NCBI RefSeq assembly: GCF_000003815.2 | Contig: NC_049994.1 | Span: forward strand, 1,977,703 to 2,024,312 | Length of the DNA stretch: 46,610 bases | Direction of reading: 5' to 3' | Source: Branchiostoma floridae | Lineage: Eukaryota; Chordata; Leptocardii; Amphioxiformes; Branchiostomatidae | In this document: in pieces, positions 1 to 12,300 of the stretch | Numbering within the stretch: position 1 is the stretch's first letter | How the letters are laid out: every line of letters starts with the position of its first letter | Made by a program: the position numbers and the translations under genes | Notes under the pieces: model-generated | What the model saw: the letters and a program-made list of their open reading frames with translations, nothing else | Told to the model about the DNA's origin: nothing | Databases searched by the model: none

Positions 1-311
1 AGCTGCACCAGGTACCACCACTAACCCTGGAGTTGGTGCTACACCTGGAGTCACGACCACGGCTGCACCAGGTACCACCACTACCCCTGGAGTTGGTGCA
101 ACACCCGGAGTCACGACCACGGCTGCATCAGGTACCACCACTACCCCTGGAGTCGGTGCAACACCCGGAGTCACGACCACGGCTGCACCAGGTACCACAA
201 CTACCCCTGGAATCGGTACTACACCTGGAGTCCCCACTACGGCTGCACCAGGAACAACGACTACACCTGGAGTTGGTGCAACACCTGGAGTGACGACCAC
301 GGCTGCACCAG
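1..311 (+). CDS. Mucin repeat exon 1 (5' end outside window)
   Basis: The exon is open at the window edge, with codons starting at position 2. It ends at CCAG|GTACTATG, with G311 the last exon base. It carries three rare variants: AASG (near 125), GIGTTPGV (near 215) and VPTT (near 231). The first two are shared with exons 3 and 17, and the third with exon 17. Confidence 0.8.
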
Positions 312-3300
312 GTACTATGTCGGATATTGCAATAGAAACATCAAATTAGTGCATTACATGTCCCACAGCTTTATCTTGGACGTAATCTTGAAAACACTCC
401 AGAAACCAAAATGCTTGCTGTTTAATTTCCCAAACGAAGTTTTTATCAACACCTGGTTCGATTTTTCTAACTCGAACGTATGTACGGCTTGTGCTTGTTA
501 GGTGTTTTTTTTTCAAGACTTGAATTTCTATGCAGTGTTTCTCGTTCACAAAGTAAGCATAGCAATATTTGACTTTAGCCTATCTGACAACCTCTTGACA
601 ACTGACAGCCTTCTTTGATTAACGCCCCCTAAGATACGTTTTGTTTACTCAAATTCACACTTTAAACAGCAGTGCAAAATGAACATATCAGGTTGTGCTG
701 TTGACTATCTTCAAGACACTCTAAAATATTATACCTACTCTTGAGAAACCCATTCAACNNNNNNNNNNNNNNNNNNNNNNNNNNNNNNNNNNNNNNNNNN
801 NNNNNNNNNNNNNNNNNNNNNNNNNNNNNNNNNNNNNNNNNNNNNNNNNNNNNNNNNNNNNNNNNNNNNNNNNNNNNNNNNNNNNNNNNNNNNNNNNNNN
901 NNNNNNNNNNNNNNNNNNNNNNNNNNNNNNNNNNNNNNNNNNNNNNNNNNNNNNNNNNNNNNNNNNNNNNNNNNNNNNNNNNNNNNNNNNNNNNNNNNNN
1001 NNNNNNNNNNNNNNNNNNNNNNNNNNNNNNNNNNNNNNNNNNNNNNNNNNNNNNNNNNNNNNNNNNNNNNNNNNNNNNNNNNNNNNNNNNNNNNNNNNNN
1101 NNNNNNNNNNNNNNNNNAGTTGGTGCAACACCTGGAGTGACCACACGGCTGCACCAGGTACTATGTCGGATATTGCAATAGAAACATCAAATTAGTGCAT
1201 TACATGTCCCACAACTTTATCTTGGACGTAATCTTGAAAACACTCCAGAAACCAAAATGCTTGCTGTTTAATTTCCCAAACGAAGTTTTTATCAACACCT
1301 GGTTCGAGTTTTCTAACTCGAATGTATGTACGGCTTGTGCTTGTTAGGTGTTTTTTTTTTCAAGACTTGAATTGCTATGCAGTGTTTCTCGTTCACAAAG
1401 GAAGCATAGCAATGTTTGACTTTAGCCTATCTGACAACCTCTTGACAACTGACAGCCTTCTTTGATTAACGCCCCCTAAGATACGTTTTGTTTACTCAAA
1501 TTTACACTTTAAACAGCAGTGCAAAATGAACATATCAGGTTGTGCTGTTGACTATCTTCAAGACACACTAAAATATTATACCTACTCTTGAGAAAGAATT
1601 CAACCAGGACGTACGATACCCTTGAAGGACGGAAAAGATTGTGTCATTTTTGTCGAATTAAACTTCGCATGATATCACAAAAGAAAAGTCTCAGTTTTCA
1701 AAGCACAGTTCATAGAAACAAGAGAATGGTTGATTTTTCAATACACACTTTATAACTACAATAGGCACCACCACAACCCCTGGAGTTGGTGCTACACCTG
1801 GAGTCACGACCACGGCTGCACCAGGTACCACCACTACCCCTGGAGTTGGTGCAACACCCGGAGTGACGACCACGGCTGCACCAGGTACCACCACTACCCC
1901 TGGAGTTGGTGCTACACCTGGAGTCACAACTACAGCTGCGCCAGGTACCACCACTACCCCTGGAGTTGGTGCTACACCTGGAGTCACAACTACGGCTGCA
2001 CCAGGTACCACCACTACCCCTGGAGTTGGCGCAACACCCGGAGTGACCACCACGGCTGCACCAGGTACCACCACTACCCCTGGAGTTGGTGCAACACCCG
2101 GAGTGACNNNNNNNNNNNNNNNNNNNNNNNNNNNNNNNNNNNNNNNNNNNNNNNNNNNNNNNNNNNNNNNNNNNNNNNNNNNNNNNNNNNNNNNNNNNNN
2201 NNNNNNNACACCTGGAGTCACAACTACGGCTGCACCAGGTACCACCACTACCCCTGGAGTTGGTGCTACACCTGGAGTCACGACCACGGCTGCACCAGGT
2301 ACCACCACTACCCCTGGAGTTGGTGCAACACCCGGAGTCACGACCACGGCTGCATCAGGTACAACCACTACCCCTGGAGTCGGTGCAACACCCGGAGTCA
2401 CGACCACGGCTGCACCAGGTACCACAACTACCCCTGGAATCGGTACTACACCTGGAGTCACCACTACGGCTGCACCAGGAACAACGACTACACCTGGAGT
2501 TGGTGCAACACCTGGAGTGACGACCACGGCTGCACCAGGTACTATGTCGGATATTGCAATAGAAACATCAAATTAGTGCATTACATGTCCCACAGCTTTA
2601 TCTTGGACGTAATCTTGAAAACACTCCAGAAACCAAAATGCTTGCTGTTTAATTTCCCAAACGAAGTTTTTATCAACACCTGGTTCGATTTTTCTAACTC
2701 GAACGTATGTACGGCTTGTGCTTGTTAGGTGTTTTTTTTTCAAGACTTGAATTTCTATGCAGTGTTTCTCGTTCACAAAGGAAGCATAGCAATATTTGAC
2801 TTTAGCCTATCTGACAACCTCTTGACAACTGACAGCCTTCTTTGATTAACGCCCCCTAAGATACGTTTTGTTTACTCAAATTCACACTTTAAACAGCAGT
2901 GCAAAATGAACACATCAGGTTGTGCTGTTGACTATCTTCAAGACACTCTAAAATATNNNNNNNNNNNNNNNNNNNNNNNNNNNNNNNNNNNNNNNNNNNN
3001 NNNNNNNNNNNNNNNNNNNNNNNNNNNNNNNNNNNNNNNNNNNNNNNNNNNNNNNNNNNNNNNNNNNNNNNNNNNNNNNNNNNNNNNNNNNNNNNNNNNN
3101 NNNNNNNNNNNNNNNNNNNNNNNNNNNNNNNNNNNNNNNNNNNNNNNNNNNNNNNNNNNNNNNNNNNNNNNNNNNNNNNNNNNNNNNNNNNNNNNNNNNN
3201 NNNNNNNNNNNNNNNNNNNNNNNNNNNNNNNNNNNNNNNNNNNNNNNNNNNNNNNNNNNNNNNNNNNNNNNNNNNNNNNNNNNNNNNNNNNNNNNNNNNN

Positions 3301-6300
3301 NNNNNNNNNNNNNNNNNNNNNNNNNNNNNNNNNNNNNNNNNNNNNNNNNNNNNNNNNNNNNNNNNNNNNNNNNNNNNNNNNNNNNNNNNNNNNNNNNNNN
3401 NNNNNNNNNNNNNNNNNNNNNNNNNNNNNNNNNNNNNNNNNNNNNCACCACTACCCCTGGAGTTGGTGCAACACCCGGAGTGACCACCACGGCTGCACCA
3501 GGTACCACCACTACCCCTGGAGTTGGTGCTACACCTGGAGTCACCACTACGGCTGCTCCAGGTACCACCACTACCCCTGGAGTTGGTGCAACACCCGGAG
3601 TGACCACCACGGCTGCACCAGGTACCACCACTACCCCTGGAGTTGGTGCAACACCCGGAGTCACGACCACGGCTGCACCAGGTACCACAACTACCCCTGG
3701 AATCGGTGCTACACCTGGAGTCACTACTACGGCTGCACCAGGAACAACGACTACACCTGGAGTTGGTGCAACACCTGGAGTGACCACCACGGCTGCACCA
3801 GGTACTATGTCGGATATTGCAATAGAAACATCAAATTAGTGCATTACATGTCCCACAACTTTATCTTGGACGTAATCTTGAAAACACTCCAGAAACCAAA
3901 ATGCTTGCTGTTTAATTTCCCAAACGAAGTTTTTATTAACACCTGGTTCGATTTTTCTAACTCGGATGTATGTACGGCTTGTGCTTGTTAGGTTTTTTTT
4001 TTTTTCAAGACTTGAATTGCTATGCAGTGTTTCTCGTTCACAAAGGAAGCATAGCAATGTTTGACTTTAGCCTATCTGACAACCTCTTGACAACTGACAG
4101 CCTTCTTTGATTAACGCCCCCTAAGATACGTTTTGTTTACTCAAATTTACACTTTAAACAGCAGTGCAAAATGAACATATCAGGTTGTGCTGTTGACTAT
4201 CTTCAAGACACACTAAAATATTATACCTACTCTTGAGAAAGAATTCAACCAGGACGTACGATACCCTTGAAGGATGCCCGACGAATAAGAGGGTGCCTTT
4301 CTTTTTAAACTTCGCATGATATCACAAAAGAAAAGTCTCAGTTTTCAAAGCACAGTTCATAGAAACAAGAGAATGGTTGATTTTTCAAATACACACTTTA
4401 TAACTACAATAGGCACCACCACAACCCCTGGAGTTGGTGCTACACCTGGAGTCACGACCACGGCTGCACCAGGTACCACCAATACCCCTGGAGTTGGTGC
4501 AACACCCGGAGTGACGACCACGGCTGCACCAGGTACCACCACTACCCCTGGAGTTGGTGCAACACCCGGAGTGACGACCACGGCTGCGCCAGGTACCACC
4601 ACTACCCCTGGAGTTGGTGCAACACCCGGAGTGACGACCACGGCTGCACCAGGTACCACCACTACCCCTGGAGTTGGTGCAACACCCGGAGTGACGACCA
4701 CGGCTGCGCCAGGTACCACCACTACCCCTGGAGTTGGTGCTACACCTGGAGTCACAACTACAGCTGCACCAGGTACCACCACTACCCCTGGAGTTGGCGC
4801 AACACCCGGAGTGACCACCACGGCTGCACCAGGTACCACCACTACCCCTGGAGTTGGTGCTACACCTGGAGTCACGACCACGGCTGCACCAGGTACCACC
4901 ACTACCCCTGGAGTTGGTGCTACACCTGGAGTCACGACCACGGCTGCACCAGGTACCACCACTACCCCTGGAGTTGGTGCAACACCCGGAGTGACGACCA
5001 CGTCTGCGCCAGGTACCACCACTACCCCTGGAATCGGTGCTACACCTGGAGTCACAACTACAGCTGCACCAGGTACCACCACTACCCCTGGAGTTGGTGC
5101 AACACCCGGAGTCACAACCACGGCTGCACCAGGTACCACCACTACCCCTGGAGTTGGTGCAACACCCGGAGTGACCACCACGGCTGCACCAGGTACCACC
5201 ACTACCCCTGGAGTTGGTGCAACACCCGGAGTCACGACCACGGCTGCACCAGGTACCACAACTACCCCTGGAATCGGTGCTACACCTGGAGTCACCACTA
5301 CGGCTGCACCAGGAACAACGACTACACCTGGAGTTGGTGCAACACCTGGAGTGACCACCACGGCTGCACCAGGTACTATGTCGGATATTGCAATAGAAAC
5401 ATCAAATTAGTGCATTACATGTCCCACAACTTTATCTTGGACGTAATCTTGAAAACACTCCAGAAACCAAAATGCTTGCTGTTTAATTTCCCAAACGAAG
5501 TTTTTATCAACACCAGGTTCGATTTTTCTAACTCGAATGTATGTACGGCTTTTGCTTGTTAGGTGTTTTTTTTTTTCAAGACTTGAATTGCTATGCAGTG
5601 TTTCTCGTTCACAAAGGAAGCATAGCAATGTTTGACTTTAGCCTATCTGACAACCTCTTGACAACTGACAGCCTTCTTTGATTAACGCCCCCTAAGATAC
5701 GTTTTGTTTACTCAAATTTACACTTTAAACAGCAGTGCAAAATGAACATATCAGGTTGTGCTGTTGACTATCTTCAAGACACACTAAAATATTATACCTA
5801 CTCTTGAGAAAGAATTCAACCAGGACGTACGATACCCTTGAAGGACGGAAAAGATTGTGTCATTTTTGTCGAATTAAACTTCGCATGATATCACAAAAGA
5901 AAAGTCTCAGTTTTCAAAGCACAGTTCATAGAAACAAGAGAATGGTTGATTTTTCAATACACACTTTATAACTACAATAGGCACCACCACAACCCCTGGA
6001 GTTGGTGCTACACCTGGAGTCACGACCACGGCTGCACCAGGTACCACCACTACCCCTGGAGTTGGTGCAACACCCGGAGTGACGACCACGGCTGCACCAG
6101 GTACCACCACTACCCCTGGAGTTGGTGCAACACCCGGAGTGACGACCACGGCTGCGCCAGGTACCACCACTACCCCTGGAGTTGGTGCAACACCCGGAGT
6201 GACGACCACGGCTGCACCAGGTACCACCACTACCCCTGGAGTTGGTGCTACACCTGGAGTCACAACTACAGCTGCACCAGGTACCACCACTACCCCTGGA

Positions 6301-9300
6301 GTTGGCGCAACACCCGGAGTGACCACCACGGCTGCACCAGGTACCACCACTACCCCTGGAGTTGGTGCTACACCCGGAGTGACGACCACGGCTGCGCCAG
6401 GTACCACCACTACCCCTGGAATCGGTGCTACACCTGGAGTCACAACTACAGCTGCACCAGGTACCACCACTACCCCTGGAGTTGGTGCAACACCCGGAGT
6501 GACCACCACGGCTGCACCAGGTACCACCACTACCCCTGGAGTTGGTGCTACACCTGGAGTCACCACTACGGCTGCTCCAGGTACCACCACTACCCCTGGA
6601 GTTGGTGCAACACCCGGAGTGACCACCACGGCTGCACCAGGTACCACCACTACCCCTGGAGTTGGTGCAACACCCGGAGTCACGACCACGGCTGCACCAG
6701 GTACCACAACTACCCCTGGAATCGGTGCTACACCTGGAGTCACCACTACGGCTGCACCAGGAACAACGACTACACCTGGAGTTGGTGCAACACCTGGAGT
6801 GACCACCACGGCTGCACCAGGTACTATGTCGGATATTGCAATAGAAACATCAAATTAGTGCATTACATGTCCCACAACTTTATCTTGGACGTAATCTTGA
6901 AAACACTCCAGAAACCAAAATGCTTGCTGTTTAATTTCCCAAACGAAGTTTTTATCAACACCTGTTCGAGTTTTCTGGTCGAATGTATGTACGGCTTGTG
7001 CTTGTTAGGTGTTTTTTTTTTCAAGACTTGAATTGCTATGCAGTGTTTCTCGTTCACAAAGGAAGCATAGCAATGTTTGACTTTAGCCTATCTGACAACC
7101 TCTTGACAACTGACAGCCTTCTTTGATTAACGCCNNNNNNNNNNNNNNNNNNNNNNNNNNNNNNNNNNNNNNNNNNNNNNNNNNNNNNNNNNNNNNNNNN
7201 NNNNNNNNNNNNNNNNNNNNNNNNNNNNNNNNNNAAATGAACATATCAGGTGGTGCTGTTGACTATCTTCAAGACACACTAGAATATTATGCCTACTCTT
7301 GAGAAAGAATTCAACCAGGATGTACGATAGCCTTGAAGGACGGAAAAGATTGCGTCATGTTTGTCGAAGTAAACGTCGCATGATATCACAAAAGAAAAGT
7401 CTCAGTTTTCAAAGCACAGTTCATAGAAACAAGAGAATGGTTGATTTTTCAATACACACTTTATAACTACAATAGGCACCACCACAACCCCTGGAGTTGG
7501 TGCTACACCCGGAGTCACGTCCACGGCTGCACCAGGTACCACCACTACCCCTGGAGTTGGTGCAACACCCGGAGTGACGACCACGGCTGCACCAGGTACC
7601 ACCACTACCCCTGGAGTTGGTGCTACACCCGGAGTCACGACTACAGCTGCGCCAGGTACCACCACTACCCCTGGAGTTGGTGCTACACCTGGAGTCACGA
7701 CTACAGCTGCACCAGGTACCACCACTACCCCTGGAGTTGGTGCAACACCCGGAGTGACCACCACGGCTGCACCAGGTACCACCACTACCCCTGGAGTTGG
7801 TGCTACACCTGGAGTCACGACCACGGCTGCACCAGGTACCACCACTACCCCTGGAGTTGGTGCAACACCCGGAGTGACGACCACGGCTGCGCCAGGTACC
7901 ACCACTACCCCTGGAATCGGTGCTACACCTGGAGTCACAACTACAGCTGCACCAGGTACCACCACTACCCCTGGAGTTGGTGCAACACCCGGAGTGACCA
8001 CCACGGCTGCACCAGGTACCACCACTACCCCTGGAGTTGGTGCTACACCTGGAGTCACCACTACGGCTGCTCCAGGTACCACCACTACCCCTGGAGTTGG
8101 TGCAACACCCGGAGTGACCACCACGGCTGCACCAGGTACCACCACTACCCCTGGAGTTGGTGCAACACCCGGAGTCACGACCACGGCTGCACCAGGTACC
8201 ACAACTACCCCTGGAATCGGTGCTACACCTGGAGTCACCACTACGGCTGCACCAGGAACAACGACTACACCTGCAGTTGGTGCAACACCTGGAGTGACCA
8301 CCACGGCTGCACCAGGTACTATGTCGGATATTGCAATAGAAACATCAAATTAGTGCATTACATGTCCCACAGCTTTATCTTGGACGTAATCTTGAAAACA
8401 CTCCAGAAACCAAAATGCTTGCTGTTTAATTTCCCAAACGAAGTTTTTATCAACACCTGGTTCGATTTTTCTAACTCGAATGTATGTACGGCTTGTGCTT
8501 GTTAGGTGTTTTTTTCAAGACTTGAATTGCTATGCAGTGTTTCTCGTTCACAAAGGAAGCATAGCAATATTTGACTTTAGCCTATCTGACAACCTCTTGA
8601 CAACTGACAGCCTTCTTTGATTAACGCCCCCTAAGATACGTTTTGTTTACTCAAATTCACACTTTAAACAGCAGTGCAAAATGAACATATCAGGTTGTGC
8701 TGTTGACTATCTTCAAGACACTCTAAAATATTATACCTACTCTTGAGAAAGAATTCAACCAGGACGTACGATACCCTTGAAGGACGGAAAAGATTGTGTC
8801 ATTTTTGTCGAATTAAACTTCGCATGATTTCACAGAAGTAAAGTCTCAGTTTTCAAAGCATAGTTAATAGAAACAAGAGAATGGTAGATTTTTCAATACA
8901 CACTTTATAACTACAATAGGCACCACCACAACCCCTGGAGTTGGTGCTACACCTGGAGTCACGACCACGGCTGCACCAGGTACCACCACTACCCCTGGAG
9001 TTGGTGCAACACCCGGAGTGACGACCACGGCTGCACCAGGTACCACCACTACCCCTGGAGTTGGTGCAACACCCGGAGTGACGACAACGGCTGCGCCAGG
9101 TACCACCACTACCCCTGGAGTTGGTGCAACACCCGGAGTGACGACCACGGCTGCGTCTTCCCGGTGCTGCGATCTGGAGTTGGTGCAACACCCGGAGTGA
9201 CGACCACGGCTGCACCAGGTACCACCACTACCCCTGGAATCGGTGCTACACCTGGAGTCACAACTACTGCTGCACCAGGTACCACCACTACCCCTGGAGT

Positions 9301-12300
9301 TGGTGCAACACCCGGAGTGACGACCACGGCTGCGCCAGGTACCACCACTACCCCTGGAATCGGTGCTACACCTGGAGTCACAACTACAGCTGCAACAGGT
9401 ACTACCACTACCCCTGGAGTTGGTGCAACACCCGGAGTGACCACCACGGCTGCACCAGGTACCACCACTACCCCTGGAGTTGGTGCTACACCTGGAGTCA
9501 CCACTACGGCTGCACCAGGTACCACCACTACCCCTGGAGTTGGTGCAACACCCGGAGTCACGACCACGGCTGCACCAGGTACCACCACTACCCCTGGAGT
9601 CGGTGCAACACCCGGAGTCACGACCACGGCTGCACCAGGTACCACAACTACCCCTGGAATCGGTGCTACACCTGGAGTCACCACTACGGCTGCACCAGGA
9701 ACAACGACTACACCTGGAGTTGGTGCAACACCTGGAGTGACGACCACGGCTGCACCAGGTACTATGTNNNNNNNNNNNNNNNNNNNNNNNNNNNNNNNNN
9801 NNNNNNNNNNNNNNNNNNNNNNNNNNNNNNNNNNNNNNNNNNNNNNNNNNNNNNNNNNNNNNNNNNNNNNNNNNNNNNNNNNNNNNNNNNNNNNNNNNNN
9901 NNNNNNNNNNNNNNNNNNNNNNNNNNNNNNNNNNNNNNNNNNNNNNNNNNNNNNNNNNNNNNNNNNNNNNNNNNNNNNNNNNNNNNNNNNNNNNNNNNNN
10001 NNNNNNNNNACGGCTGCACAGGTACACCACTACCCTGGAGTTGGTGCTACACTGGAGTCATGACACGGCTGCACCAGGAACAACGACTACACCTGGAGTT
10101 GGTGCAACACCCGGAGTGACCACCACGGCTGCACCAGGTACCACCACTACCCCTGGAGTCGGTGCAACACCCGGAGTCACGACCACGGCTGCACCAGGTA
10201 CCACAACTACCCCTGGAATCGGTGCTACACCTGGAGTCACCACTACGGCTGCACCAGGAACAACGACTACACCTGGAGTTGGTGCAACACCTGGAGTGAC
10301 GACCACGGCTGCACCAGGTACTATGTCGGATATTGCAATAGAAACATCAAATTAGTGCATTACATGTCCCACAGCTTTATCTTGGACGTAATCTTGAAAA
10401 CACTCCAGAAACCAAAATGCTTGCTGTTTAATTTCCCAAACGAAGTTTTTATCAACACCTGGTTCGATTTTTCTAACTCGAACGTATGTACGGCTTGTGC
10501 TTGTTAGGTGTTTTTTTCAAGACTTGAATTGCTATGCAGTGTTTCTCGTTCACAATGGAAGCATAGCAATATTTCACTTTAGCCTATCTGACAACCTCTT
10601 GACAACTGACAGCCTTCTTTGATTAACGCCCCCTAAGATACGTTTTGTTTACTCAAATTCACACTTTAAACAGCAGTGCAAAATGAACATATCAGGTTGT
10701 GCTGTTGACTATCTTCAAGACACTCTAAAATATTATACCTACTCTTGAGAAAGAATTCAACCAGGACGTACGGTACCCTTGAAGGACGGAAAAGATTGTG
10801 TCATTTTTGTCGAATTAAACTTCGCATGATTTCACAGAAGTAAAGTCACGGTTTTCAAAGCATAGTTGATAGAAACAAGAGAATGGTAGTTTTTTCAATA
10901 CACACTTTATAACTACAATAGGCACCACCAGAATCCCTGGAGTTGGTGCTACACCTGGAGTCACGACCACGGCTGCGCCAGGTACCACCACTACCCCTGG
11001 AGTTGGTGCAACACCCGGAGTGACGACAACGGCTGCACCAGGTACCACCAGTACCCCTGGAGTTGGTGCAACACCCGGAGTCACGACCACGNNNNNNNNN
11101 NNNNNNNNNNNNNNNNNNNNNNNNNNNNNNNNNNNNNNNNNNNNNNNNNNNNNNNNNNNNNNNNNNNNNNNNNNNNNNNNNNNNNNNNNNNNNNNNNNNN
11201 NNNNNNNNNNNNNNNNNNNNNNNNNNNNNNNNNNNNNNNNNNNNNNNNNNNNNNNNNNNNNNNNNNNNNNNNNNNNNNNNNNNNNNNNNNNNNNNNNNNN
11301 NNNNNNNNNNNNNNNNNTAGTGCATTACATGTCCCACCAGGTACCACCACTACCCCTGGAGTTGGTGCAACACCCGGAGTGACGACCACGGCTGCACCAG
11401 GTACCACCACTACCCCTGGAGTTGGTGCTACACCTGGAGTAACGACCACGGCTGCACCAGGTACCACCACTACCCCTGGAGTTGGTGCAACACCCGGAGT
11501 GACGACCACGGCTGCACCAGGTACCACCACTACCCCTGGAATCGGTGCTACACCTGGAGTCACAACTACAGCTGTACCAGGTACCACCACTACCCCTGGA
11601 GTTGGTGCAACACCCGGAGTGACCACCACTGCTGCACCAGGTACCACCACTACCCCTGGAATCGGTACTACACCTGGAGTCACAACTACGGCTGCACCAG
11701 GTACCACCACTACCCCTGGAGTCGGTGCAACATCCGGAGTGACCACCACGGCTGCACCAGGTACCACCACTACCCCTGGAGTTGGTGCTACACCTGGAGT
11801 CACCACTACGGCTGCACCAGGTACCACCACTACCCCTGTAGTTGGTGCAACACCCGGAGTCACGACCACGGCTGCACCAGGTACCACCACTACCCCTGGA
11901 GTCGGTGCAACACCCGGAGTCACGACCACGGCTGCACCAGGTACCACAACTACCCCTGGAATCGGTGCTACACCTGGAGTCACCACTACGGCTGCACCAG
12001 GAACAACGACTACACCTGGAGTTGGTGCAACACCTGGAGTGACGACCACGGCTGCACCAGGTACTATGTCGGATATTGCAATAGAAACATCAAATTAGTG
12101 CATTACATGTCCCACAGCTTTATCTTGGACGTAATCTTGAGACACTCCAGCAACCAAAATGCTTGCTGCTTAATTTCCCAAACGAAGTTTTTATCAACAC
12201 CTGGTTCGATTTTTCTAACTCGAACGTATGTACGGCTTGTGCTTGTTAGGTGTTTTTTTTTCAAGACTTGAATTGCTATGCAGTGTTTCTCGTTCACAAT

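Noticed and set aside
2573-2776. Conserved 64-73 codon minus-strand frame (MNEKHCIEIQVLKKK...) in every array intron
   Set aside because: The introns are recent copies, so conservation is expected without function. The frame changes with the poly-T length in several copies, and no promoter or homologue is recognised.
4357-5361. Long minus-strand open frames of VTPGVAPTPGVVVVPGAA repeats, and + strand frames rich in His/Tyr/Trp or Leu/Glu/Pro
   Set aside because: They are by-products of a stop-free 60-base repeat. Substitutions are synonymous only in the Thr-rich + frame, and only that frame fits the splice phases.
4316-5410. Each unit as a separate intronless gene ending TMSDIAIETSN-stop
   Set aside because: Start codons upstream are in the acceptor region and vary between units. 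The exact phase-1 match of acceptor and donor in all units is better explained by splicing.
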